Of a stretch of 64,000 bases of DNA, positions 34,668-46,000 are shown piece after piece. The DNA is taken from the NCBI GenBank assembly GCA_014218235.1, contig CM024755.1, positions 163,921,941 through 163,985,940 of the forward strand, written 5' to 3'. Origin of the DNA: Colocasia esculenta. Lineage: Eukaryota; Streptophyta; Magnoliopsida; Alismatales; Araceae. Position 1 is the stretch's first letter. Every line of letters starts with the position of its first letter. Position numbers and translations under genes: made by a program. The notes below the pieces were generated by a model that was given only the letters and a program-made list of their open reading frames with translations, made no database searches and was not told where the DNA came from.

Positions 34668-35857
34668 TCATCCTGTAGCTGGCGCCGCTGCCGCTACTGC
34701 TGCTGGGGCTAGCGCTCCGCGCTGGACTCCCTGCTGAAGTCTTGGGCAATCCTTGATCTTGTGGTCGCTGCTTCCGCACTTCAAGCACTTTCCCGTAATC
34801 ATCCAACATTCGGTACCACCATGTGTCTTCCCACAGTGGGGACACTCTTTCTTCACACCAGGGGAACGTACAGAGGGTACCTGAGAACTGCGGACTGCCG
34901 CTGATCGTTGCTGGGTCGGGTACACCGCTTTCTTCTTGTCTTGCCGTTGGAATGTCGCTGCTGGCCTCTTCTGCGAAGCTTTCTTTTCTTCAAGGTATTG
35001 CTCCATCTCTCCCTCCTGCCTACAAGCAGCACTAAGGGCCTCGTCCAATGTGCGGTGGTCAAATGTCACGAGTCTCGTCCGCAGTGATGGCTTGAGTCCC
35101 ATCACGAACTTCTTTGTCTTCCTGCGCTCGTCTGCCACGATATGAGGTGCATATTTAGAGAGTTCAGAAAATCTTGCCTCATATTCTAGCACGGTCATGG
35201 AGCCTTGATCCAAAGATAGGAATTCCTGCTCCATCCGATCTTGCACATGCTCGGGGACGAACTTGGCCCGAAAGAGCCTCACGAACTCGTCCCAAGCAAC
35301 ATCGATAGCTCCGTCCTCAAACCGGGTACGCAGCAATGAAGCCAACCATACATCAGCTCTTTCCTGTAGCATGTAGGTGGCTAATGTAACCTTATCCTTA
35401 TCTGCACACCTGATGGCTCGGAAGATCTTTTCTATCTCCCTCATCCAGCTTTCTGCCAATAATGGATCGCTCTCCCCCTTAAAAGAGGGTGGCAGCATCC
35501 TCTTGAATCTTTCCATGGTAGAAGGTCCACCATGGTCCTGAGCTGGTACCTGAGCCTGCTACAGTACAAATCAAGCAATACACAATCAACATAATATCGC
35601 ACAATCAAATAAAATAGATAATAATTCATTTTATTAGTCTAACATGAGCCTCCAACTGAGCCTGGATTGCTGCCTGGGTATGAGCCTGCGTCTGCATGGC
35701 TTGCACCAGACCTTGCATGAATACTCCATAATCCACAGGTGGTGGTGGGGGAAGTACAAGACCTTTGCGGTGCTGGGGCCTGCTGCTCCGCCCGCTCGTC
35801 ATGTCTCGGCTTGTCCTCACGAGCCGGCGCTCCACCACGCCTACCTCTTGAAGCCAT
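34668..35857 (-). pseudogene. Tekay gag with an intron-like break
   Basis: Start ATG at 35857 (MASRGRRGG). A frame change near the Pro codons (about 35765) leads to LPPPPPVDYGVFMQGLVQAM and a Gln/Ala-rich segment. The frame then breaks at 35643 and resumes at 35558, MERFKRMLPPSFKGE onward (35516-34668): the capsid domain (ESWMREIEKIFRAI, LATYMLQERADVWLASLL), a basic region, then two fingers, CPHCGKTHGGTEC (CX2CX3HX4C) and CLKCGSSDHKIKDC. Function: particle assembly and RNA packaging. The final TGA probably replaces a sense codon, because the protease continues in the same frame. Confidence 0.88.
35559..35643 (-). other. Putative 85-nt GT-AG intron or small insertion in gag
   Basis: AT-rich sequence starting GTTAGACTAATAAAATG and ending GATTTGTACTGTAG on the minus strand. 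It holds stops in every frame used by gag; removing it joins two gag segments in phase. The seven bases AGGCTCA occur just outside each end (plus-strand 35645-35651 and 35551-35557). Confidence 0.5.
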
Positions 35858-36029
35858 GGCTGTAATAAATTTCAGCCACCATTAGCTAGGTTACTAAGTT
35901 TTTTAACCATTTTCTTATCTACTTTTCATTCATTATTAATCAATTCTACACATGTGGACATTCCTATGCAGACTTAGCAGATAATGAAGATGATGACTTA
36001 TGTATATTCATGTGCAATCTCAACCGGTT

Positions 36030-36041
36030 GCTCTGATACCA
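36030..36041 (-). other. Primer-binding site (Met-initiator tRNA)
   Basis: TGGTATCAGAGC on the minus strand, five bases (GAGAT) after the 5' LTR end at 36047. Same site and spacing as the short-bodied Tekay-like element. Confidence 0.92.
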
Positions 36042-36046
36042 ATCTC

Positions 36047-39000
36047 TGCGACGACCCTCATTATACCAGTACGGTTATACCAACCTACGTCGGTATAGCC
36101 AGCGTCATCACAGTGGGACATTTACCCAACAATAACATTCAGTTGAGATACACGTGAATATAAGAATAGAGTAGCGAAAGTAAAAGAACCAATGTCTTCA
36201 TTTCATTCATCATCCACATTTAACGTACATGATTCGATAACATTTAAAGAATTAAAAGTCCACATAATTAAATTGCTGAAAATCAAATACATGATTGTCC
36301 ACACTTAAACATTTTTTTCCATGATAGTGCTAATACAATGTTTCAATACATATGTCAAAATGCCAAAATGTCACAACTAAGCTCCACCAAACTAGCTACT
36401 CCCCGAGCTCGGAGTCGCTTTCCACGGTCTCCTCCAAAGGTGTATCACCTACTACACCTGTACTCCGAAGCAAGTAATGAGTCTAAAAGACTCCGCAAAT
36501 AACTCTACACATACCATACATGTACATGCCATAGCAGGTTTTACATACACATTTACAAGACACAACATGTAGCATACTTATCATTGAAATTAACAACCTA
36601 TCATGGTAATTCTATTAATGAAACACATAATTCATGCTTTCAGATTTCCTAAATCACAATCTCCTATCACATGCTCTCTAATTATTCCTACACATGAAAG
36701 TTCTACCTTCAATTAAACTAAAACATGAAAGCACTTTAGCAAGACTAGCTTACATACATGAAAGAAAACATTTCTAACATGGTTACTACTTATTCTTATA
36801 CATGCACATGACCATTTCACATGCTTTAAGCTTGCTGTTTTGATGTGGTTTAACGCTTTACAATCTAACACATTAAAGCTATGTTCTCATTCAAACCACA
36901 ACGTGAGGGCATACACACATGGAATGGTTCACACATAAATAAGGATTGTCCCTAGCATGGGTTCTACGCATTGTACACATATAGCACAAATCATGACCAC
37001 GTTTATGTTGCTATCCTAACATGATTTCAGATCATCATATCATGGATTTCAATTTCACATCCTCACATTTTGGTTTCACATTTTTACACAATTTCTTATT
37101 CACATATTTCACACTTTACACATTGCACATTTACACATTGTTCACACTACACAATTTGCACTTGATCACAATCACATTCACATTTTACACTTTAGTGCCG
37201 TGACACATAGTCCAAACCACCATAAGAAGGACACATCAAATCACATACACATAGACGTCACCTAGGCAATACAGTGACGACTCTTGGACTGCGCAGACCG
37301 GGTGAACAAGTCTCCACCCTAACCAGTGGTACTTGTCCACCTCCAGGATTTCATCCTAATGCCCTTAGGATCACAACACATTGAACCTTCTCAAGAGGAC
37401 TTTTTCCTGATACGGTTCCACTGCCCTCTATGGAAGCAGTGTCACACTTGGCACACTTTACACATTTACCGATTTTTAACACATATCTTTACACATGACA
37501 CTTGCCTCTCATTCATTTTCTCACTCACACAGGGCTCTGTTTTCCTAACATGATTCTACAGTTAACAGGGATTTCCTGTTCAAAATTTTGCACAATCAGA
37601 TCATACACACATGTCACATTATTTCCACATTAGCATGCATTATGTTTCACATTTCTTGCATGGAAAAATTCACATTTAATTATGCAGTTGTCCAAATGAC
37701 TTGAAATTTAACCACATGCTGATATCAGGTTTATGATTCCACATGCATAATTTCACATTTTCCTGACTCATATCTCATTTACAGAAATTAAAACATTCAG
37801 TCGCATGTCATTCATAATTCAACTTGTCATGGGACATAACCTAAATTCTCAGATTGGCAATTTACAGACCTGAATTTATCACATATGTTGTCATAGAAAT
37901 TTTTCCCGAATTTATTTCACGACATACCATTTACTGTGAATTTTAGAAATCCTACACATACTTTCTATTTCCATTACGGTAATTACAATAAATCATATGA
38001 ACATGGATAATTTCTCAAATTCACTGGGTATAAATTGACACATGTACACATGGGGTAGAAAAATCCAGGGCAATTAATTCCTTCGAAATCATATAGACAG
38101 TAAGTAATCATGCGTAACCCTTTTTCCCAACATGCATTTCGATAAATCCAACAATTCATGCCATCCACAGAAAATCACAGAAATTTCCACACACATCACA
38201 TTAGTTATTTTACATAACATATAAAATTTACACTATATCCTCATGCGTCAATGTCCGGAACCGGAAAATAGTTACTTAAGGCAGAACAGTTCACTGTTAT
38301 GCACTGAAGAACTTGGCGGCAGTGTCTGGCCGTTCAAAGAGATGGACGGCAAGATCGCCGGACGTTCACTGGTGATCTTGACGTCAATGTATTGACACCA
38401 CGTTCCTGTCTGTGCAGAAACACAGACCGAACTCCAAACAACAAGGAGAATGGGGGATCTAGGACACGAGGTAAAATGTGTAAAAATGAGAAAAACCTAC
38501 TAGACAACTACAGGGATGATATGTATAGGTTACTTGCCTCTAAACAATTCTCCAAGGGATTAAAATGGCGGTGAAGCCCTCCTTGGGCAGTCCCAAGAAG
38601 CCTCTACAAAAGCTCTCCTCCGGTCTCTAGGTCGATGCAGAAGCTAAACCAGTGGCGGGGAAGCCTTCTCCTTGGTCCCCTCTAGCCTCCAGTTGCAATA
38701 GAATGTCGGTTGAGGCTCCAAATCATCGAATTGAAGCCTCCAAAGTCCAATCTTCCCCACAGCTTGCTAGGGTTTTCTCTCCTCTTTGCAAAGAGACAAA
38801 GAGAGCTCTTCTGGTGCAGAAGGAGTTTTGTTTATAGGAGAAGGGGTTTGTGATATCCCGAAGGGGTGATGGGATGGCCTGATAGACGTTGGGGATATCT
38901 CCCCAATGGCTGGGCTTGCTTGCCCCCGGAATTTCGGGGTCTGCAACGCATGCAGGTCAGAGAAGTTGGCGTCCACATCGCTGGAGGCTGGGGTTAGTGT

Positions 39001-39303
39001 TGGCGTCCATATGGTTGACGCCGACACCACATCGATGTCTGTTGATATTGACGCCAATCTGGCCTTTGGCCAGAACTCTAAAACATGCAGAACCATGTAC
39101 ACCTTATACCTATATATGTCATATGTATACTATTACGCACACACACAACCATTATATCCTTCGTACATTATTTACATCTAATTCATACACATGCATGCAA
39201 TAGTATACTAACTAGTACTTACGTAGATATTTACATACGTACATACACAACATGAATTATTTACATGCAATACAATAATGCAACAAAATTCGAGGGCCTT
39301 ACA
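36047..39303 (-). repeat. 5' LTR of the Tekay element
   Basis: 3257 bp, plus-strand ends TGCGACGACCC and GGGCCTTACA. Nearly identical by eye to 26007-31193 minus its insertion. It contains the GACGCC/GGCGTC inverted words (38960-39055). Confidence 0.93.
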
Positions 39304-39540
39304 AGTATACCCTAAAATATATCCAACTCTAAAATTCGTACCTGAACAAGATACTTCATATAAATCAAACCATAAATATGTTCCATATGAAAAGGTAACT
39401 AAAACAACATGTTGCAGTCACTGCAACAAGCTAGGACACGCCAAGATATCATGTCCAACTAAATATAAAAGATGGATAATAAAAAGGAAAATTGATGACA
39501 CTAACCAACCAGGACCCAAAGAACTTGGGCACCTAGAGCT
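39304..39540 (+). pseudogene. Gag-protease linker of Sirevirus A with a second zinc knuckle
   Basis: Continues the linker cut at 26006. Reading from 39278 onward gives a Tyr/Lys/Pro-rich stretch, then CSHCNKLGHAKISC, a CX2CX4HX4C knuckle additional to the one in gag (25327-25370). AGTAT at 39304-39308 is the right target duplication of the Tekay element. Confidence 0.8.
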
Positions 39541-41019
39541 TGATGTTTTCATTTCAGGAAAACCCTCGGGCGTCCAAGTGGTACTTGGATAGCGGATGCT
39601 CAAGGCATATGTCAGGAAACAGAAGGCTGTTTAGTCATCTAGAAGCTGAAGAAGGCACAGTCACCTATGGAGATAATGGAAAAGGGACTATGATAGGCAG
39701 TGGATCAATGAGTAGCAAAGGCAAAACAGTTATTGAAGATGTCCTATGTGTTAGAGGACTGAAGCACAATATCATCAGCATCAGCCAGCTATGCGACAAG
39801 GGACATCAGATCAGATTTCAAGAATCCAAGTGTAGTATCATGAAGGATGGAGCAGTCATCTTTGAAGCCAATAGAGAAAATAACCTATATGTGCTTTATC
39901 TTGAAGAACTGAAAGATCAAGATATCTGCTTAGCAGTAAGCAAAGAACAGTCAACCGAGCTATGGCACAGAAGATTGGGGCACTGCAGTTTGGATGGCAT
40001 GAGAAAGCTGATCATGAGAAGCCTGGTGGAAGGTCTACCAAAAGTAAGCACAAAAATAAATGGTGTCTGCAGACCATGTGCGAAAGGAAAGCATACCAAG
40101 AGTTCCTTCAAGTCGAAGACCATGGTAACTACCTCTAAACCCTTAGAACTCCTTCACATGGACTTATTTGGACCAATGAGGACCACCAGTCTAGGAGGAA
40201 AGCAATATGGTTTTGTTATAGTAGATGATTACTCCAAATTCACATGGGTATCATTCCTGGAGCATAAAGATGACACTTTTGAGAACTTTGTAAGCTTCAG
40301 TAAAAAGATACAGAAAGACAAGAAGTTTAGCATTGTTGGAATCCGATCAGACCATGGAGGAGAATTCCAAATGAAAGATTTGCAAATTCTATGATGATCA
40401 AGGCATAGAGCATAATTTCTCAGCACCAAGGACACCACAGCAAAATGGAGTTGCTGAGAGGAAGAACAGAACCTTGTTGGACATGGCAAGAACAATGCTA
40501 TCAGAATATGATCTGCCAAGATATTTTTGGGCTGAAGCAGTTAACACAGCAAGTTACATTATTAATAGAGTAATGATCAGGCCCATACTAAAGAAGACAG
40601 CCTATGAATTGTACAAGGGAAAGAAGCCGAAGGTCAGTCACTTCAGGACATTCGGATGTCCATGCTTCATCTACAACAACGACAAAAGAGACATTGGTAA
40701 GTTAGATGCCAAATCGGATGAAGGCATCTTCATGGGGTATGCTTCTAAACCTAAAGGATATAGTGTGTTTAATAAGCGCACTTTATTAATTGAGCAGTCA
40801 ATACATGTTATCTTTGATGAAACTAACCCTTCCTTGAGAAAGGAAGAAGATAGTGACAATGATGATACAGATGAATTGTCTAAGAAACTAAAGAATACTT
40901 CAATTGAGGACAAGGAAGATCCACCTCTGAAAGACCTGCAACAAAGAGATATCTCGCATCAAAGTGGAGACACAAGAAAGATCACCCACCTGAAAACATT
41001 ATTGGTGATCCATCTGTAG
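39540..41019 (+). pseudogene. Sirevirus A protease, GAG-pre-integrase and integrase
   Basis: 284 open codons (39540-40394), then after a frame change 181 codons (40474-41019). Protease: SKWYLDSGCSRHMSG with DSG. GAG-pre-integrase: ELWHRRLGHCSLDGMRKL, then CRPCAKGKHTKS. Integrase: LLHMDLFGPMRT (Asp), VGIRSDHGGEF (Asp) and, past the frameshift, PQQNGVAERKNRT (Glu); all three acids are kept. C-terminus: FGCPCFIYNNDKRDIGKLD. A frameshift near 40385 and another near 40960 disable it. It processes the polyprotein and integrates the cDNA. Confidence 0.92.
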
Positions 41020-42600
41020 GGGTAAGAACAAGGGGTAACATGATTCCATATGATTATTTGGCTTTTGTTTCTCAAATAGAGCCTAGGACAGTCAATGAAG
41101 CTCTTACTAATGAATCTTATATTTTAGCTATGCAAGATGAACTGAATCAGTTCAAGAGAAACCAAGTATGGTCACTTGTTCCTAGACCATCGATCATCCA
41201 GTGATAGGCACCAAATGGGTGTTCAGAAATAAATTGGATGAAACTGGTGTGATCTTAAGAAACAAGGCCAGATTGGTAGCTCAAGGCTATTCCCAAGAGG
41301 AAGGCATAGATATCGATGAAACTTATGCACCTGTAGCTAGACTTGAGGCTATTAGGATTCTACTTGTATATGCATCTGCATTAGATTTAAAGTTATTTCA
41401 AATGGATGTGAAATCTACTTTTCTAAACAGTTTTATTACGGAGGAATTTTATGTAGAACAACCTCCAGGTTTTGACGACATTGATTTTCCCAACCATGTT
41501 TTTAAGTTGCACAAAGCTTTATATGGTTTAAAACAAGCACCTAGGGCCTGGTATGAAAGGCTTAGCTCATTTCTACTAGACCATGGTTTTACTAGAGGTC
41601 AAGTAGATAGTACACTATTTGTCAATCTAAGGTCAAACATATTCTGCTTGTTTAAATATATGTTGATGATATAATATTTGGTTCTACTGACGATTCTCTT
41701 TGCAAGTAGTATGAGAAGCTCATGCAGGGAGAATTCGAGATGAGCATGATGGGGGAGCTTAACTTCTTCCTTGGATTGCAAATTAAGCAAGGAAAAGAAG
41801 GCACCCACATATGTCAAGCCAAATATACCAAGGAACTCTTAAAGATGTTTGGATTCGAAAATGCCAAGCCATTATCAACACCCATGAGCACATCAACAAG
41901 AATGGACAGTGACAAAGATGGTAAGAATGTAGATCAAAAAATGTGCAGAGGTATGATAGGATCTTTACTGTACTTAACTGCTAGTAGACCTGATATATTG
42001 TTTAGTATATGTATGTGTGCTAGGTATCAAGCAGATCATAAAGAATCCCATTTAATTAATGTCAAAAGAATATTTAGATACTTAGTTAGAACCTATGACT
42101 TAGGTATATGGTATCCAAAATCATGTCAAATTAATTTGGTAGGATACTCTGATGCTGATTACACTGGATGCAAAATAGATAGAAAAAGTACCAGTGGCTG
42201 TTGTCAATTCCTTGTAGGTTGTTTGATATCATGGTCCTCAAAGAAACAAAATTCAGTAGCTCTGTCAACAGTCGACGCTGAGTATGTAGCTGCTGGAAGT
42301 TGCTACACACAACTCCTATGGATCAAGAAACAACTTGAGGATTATGGGTTACATATCAAGACAATTCCATTGTTATGCGACAACACCAGTGCTATAAATC
42401 TAACCAAGAATCCAGTACAACACTCAAGGACTAAACACATTGAGGTTAGATATCATTTCATTCGTGATTATGTAGCAAATGGCAACATTGATATTTCATT
42501 TATTGAATCAAACAATCAGTTAGCAGATATCTTCACAAAGGCCTTACCCGAAGAGAGATTTACTTCTCTTAGAAGGGAATTAGGCATGTGTAAATTGTGA
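41020..42600 (+). pseudogene. Sirevirus A reverse transcriptase and RNase H
   Basis: RT starts about 41040 with EPRTVNEAL and runs GTKWVFRNKLDETG, ARLVAQGYSQEEGIDIDET, FQMDVKSTFLN and LYGLKQAPRAWYERL (41201-41674). The catalytic YVDD (about 41660) lies one frame over. The frame resumes at 41722 (MMGELNFFLGLQIKQ) and continues open for 292 codons through RNase H: GYSDADYTGCKIDRKSTSG, LSTVDAEYVAAG, LLCDNTSAI and the end ELGMCKL at 42600. The RNase H is fully open; RT is broken by the frameshift at the active site. Confidence 0.92.
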
Positions 42601-43014
42601 AATAATCATCTGTTTAAAACTGAAATATTAATATTCATAATTTAAAATTATTTTTCCTCTAAAAAATTGAGCAAAATTCCAATTATTGTCTATCATTTTA
42701 AGTTTGTTATGTCGGTTCGTTATTTTATAAGAATTTATTCCATTGAACTACTCAGTTTGTTGTTTTCTGCCATCATAGCGCCTCTAAATTCTAAAGGTCA
42801 TTCTTTTAACTTTTCCTTTATATCACAAAATCTGTGCGACAACGATTCGCATCCCTTCATCATCTTCCGCCTTCTGCCTGAGGCGATATCCTATCGACTC
42901 TGGCATCGACTCCCTGAGATTTCAAGCTTCCATCTTTTTCCCGCGAGAAATTTCTTGAGGGGTTCTACTCCTTTCTCCATTTCGATCATCCAAAAACTCT
43001 TCCCATCCAAAACC
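42601..43014 (+). other. AT-rich spacer before the extra ORF
   Basis: About 410 bp between the RNase H stop and the ATG at 43015. It is open in the downstream frame from 42667, but the content is AT-rich and the peptide looks non-coding. A TATAAGAA word at about 42725 could be chance. Confidence 0.5.
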
Positions 43015-46000
43015 ATGGCCTCTTCTGGTGTCTCCGGTAGAGTCGGGGGCTATGGAGCTGCATTTCTTACCGCCGAGCAGTAGGAAAGATGTGTTTCAGT
43101 AAAGACCAAGCTTTGCGGCCACAAAGCATTAGATGTGCCTGACTTGCAGAAGAATGGAATGGGCAGTATCGTCGCAGCTATGGGCAGATTGAAGTGGACA
43201 AAGATAGCCACCCTATCAGAAGTAAGTTATCCGAACCTTGTGAAAGCTTTCTATGTATGTCTGAAGACAGAGGAAGACGAAACCCTGACTTCCATGGTCA
43301 AGGGAACTCAGATTAGGGTCACACGAGACCTATTGGCATCTCTCTTTGGTCTGACTACCTCCGGACATTATGGATATCCAGGCGAAAGGTTTAGGGATTG
43401 TTGATCCCGAATTCAGATTGAAGGATGGAAAACTAGACATCAACCAGTTGAATGCGTTTAATCGCTTATTGCATTTCATTGTGTGTCAAATAGTAGTCCC
43501 AAGGAGTGCCACCTTCTCCACTTGCACAAAGGCGGACTCCGACCTGATGTTGTGGGCTGTCCGAACCAAGAAATCAACACTGCAGAGATTATGATTGAAA
43601 GGATGAAGTTTGCAAGCGCACAGGTATGGGACACAAAGAGCAAGCTGAATGTTTCTCTACCTTATGCTCATATGCTCACCAAGATAATTCAACATTATGG
43701 CATTAGCGTGGTGGGAGATGTGTTTGAAAAGATGGGCCAAGATATCCAGTCCAGAAATTTAAGAAAAAGTCATTTTTCGGTTGTCAATGGGGTCTGGACA
43801 AAGACGTATGTGGCTAAGGGTGAAGCCATCATTGGCGAAGCCCAAGAAGGTCAGGAAGCAGCTGGCGTAGTTCCTGCGATTCCAAAAGTAGAAGCACTTC
43901 AGGAAGCAACAGAACCAGAAGTAGCAGCAACACAATCTGTGGAAGCAGAAGCAGCAGCAGCAACATAATCTAGCAGCAGAATTGAGGATATACCTCCAGA
44001 GGATATTGAGCCCGTTGGGCATAGTTCAGAGGATCCTCTTCCCTCTTCCCGAGTAGGCTCAGTACTCAGAGATGTATTGGAGTCCATCCAAAGCTCTCTA
44101 AGGGATCCAGTAGTTAATGAAGTTCAAATTGCAGAAGCTGTGGCGTCAGGCCACATTGATGAGATTGTTATGGAAGATGCTCACAGTCAGGGGAGCAAGT
44201 AGTTTCTCATGAAGACTTAGTTGTAGAAGATGCTCCCATTGAGGAGGAGCAACATGTTGATGAGCAAGCAACAATTCAGGGGGAGCAAGAAATTATTGTT
44301 GAAGAAGATCAACTAGAAGATGCTCCTACTCTGGGGGAGCAATCATTTGAGAAAGAGGGAGCACCTAAGGGGGAGCACACTGAAAATACTTCTATGAATG
44401 ATCAATTCTCTGAGGAACGTGCTGATTTTGTGGAGCCCATTGCAAGGGCAGACCAAAAGGGGAAACGAGCAGCTCATCGAAGGTCAAAGAAGAAACAGCT
44501 GAAGGTCAATTTCAAGCCTGTTATTAGAAGGTTGAATGATCAAGGAAAAGCCATCACATCTATGCAATAGGATATTCAGTCCATCTTTATCAATCAGACT
44601 TCTACAGCTAATGAAATTGGAACCTTGTCCACTGAAGTACACAACTTAAGAGATGATTTTAAAATGTTCAAACAACTATGCCGATGGATGAAAGGTGAGT
44701 TCGATAGTTTCAAGAAGCTCATCTCCTCACGGGAGCAATCCTCCTCTGCCCTCATATTCCCCCTCCTACTGATCCAGTTAGCAGTTCAGGGCCTTCTCAG
44801 GCCAGGCAGCAAGAAGAAGAGGCCGGGGCATCAGGGCAATCTGGTATAGAAGAAGATCGGCCATTAGGGAAAATTGTGGTAGAACCAGTAGGGCCATCCG
44901 GGCCACAGGCAGTTTAGAAGGAACCAGCAGGGCCATCAGGGCCAGTCAAGGTTGTTTCAGGGCCAACAGGGCTAATGGTCTCCAAGGATGTGCAGTCAAG
45001 TGTAGAAGAGCTAGCGGTTGCTCCTGAAGCCCCTGAGCCTTCATCTCTTGCAACACCAGCCCCTTCTTCACCACCATCTTCTTCCACAGCACCTCCAGCT
45101 CCACCTACCTTCAAACAACATGTACCAAGAACCATCTCATCTCCAACACCTTTTCTCTCTGAACCTTATTCCTCTCCTATCATGCCTACTACCCTTTCCA
45201 CATCCATTTCTCCTTCTCCTCCTGTCATTGATCCTCTAGTTTCTTCATCAACTAGAGCCTCTTCCTCCTCTGGTCCCTCATCAGCCGGGGCATCAACTAT
45301 TCTTTCTCCTAGATTATTCCTTCATCCTCCTACTCCACCTACTTCTATTACAATTTCTCCTACTAATCCATAACATGCCAGTGTTTTCCAAAATAAATTT
45401 GAGGAAGAGTTGGAACGCACCACACTCATCTCAATTCTGGAAGTTGCTTCACATGTTCACAGGACTGATTCTTCTAGTCATGTTTGTAAAAAGAGGAAAT
45501 TTTCAAAAACTATTGCTTTTTCCTCCTCTTTGGTACTCCCTCTTAGTTGAAAATCGAAGGAGATCAATTTACTGTGAATATCTCCAAAAATGTATTCTCA
45601 CCAACCTTTTTGGCATTCCCTTTCTCAATCTTTTTGATCACCTTAACATTGTACATCCCTTCTGCCACCTTTCCAAAGTCGATCAACTCAAAATCTTCAA
45701 TCAACTGAATGCAAGACTGAAGATCAGTGGGCCAAAGGGCATAAGTCTCTCTACAGCAAGTATCTTCTTGCCAGATCAAACAGCACCTCTCGATAGGATC
45801 ATCCTCTCACCCTTTCTGAATGGTTTGTATTTCATCATCAAGCACTTTGGGGCCCTTTCATTCTCAAAGAAATCAGAATCACCAGGTGCTTCCAACTTTC
45901 CAATGATTTTTGTTATTTACGCAAGCAACCCAAAGTTCAGTTTGGCCAATTCCATGGGGTTCTTGCTACTCTTCGAACTGAAGGTCCCATTAATTGCCCC

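Larger units (their letters stand above)
26007..39303 (-). mobile_element. Tekay/Del chromovirus (Ty3/gypsy), nearly complete
   Basis: Minus-strand element between perfect AGTAT duplications (26002-26006, 39304-39308). 5' LTR 36047-39303, primer site 36030-36041, gag, protease, RT, RNase H, integrase, chromodomain, purine tract, 3' LTR 26007-31193. LTRs are about 3.25 kb each once the 1942-bp solo LTR and its duplication are removed. The RT (CIDYRKLN, FIDDVLVYS), the knuckle pair and the integrase-linked chromodomain identify the Tekay/Del clade. Frameshifts and stops are few, so it is among the youngest insertions here. Confidence 0.93.

Noticed and set aside
42667..43014. Upstream start for the extra Sirevirus ORF
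   Set aside because: The frame is open from 42667, but the added segment is AT-rich, without domain character, and the ATG at 43015 has a much better context.
45564..45779. Antisense 71-codon frame with a charged peptide in the extra-ORF region
   Set aside because: It lies opposite the sense coding remnant; sense frames continue on both sides and no antisense promoter or partner is seen.
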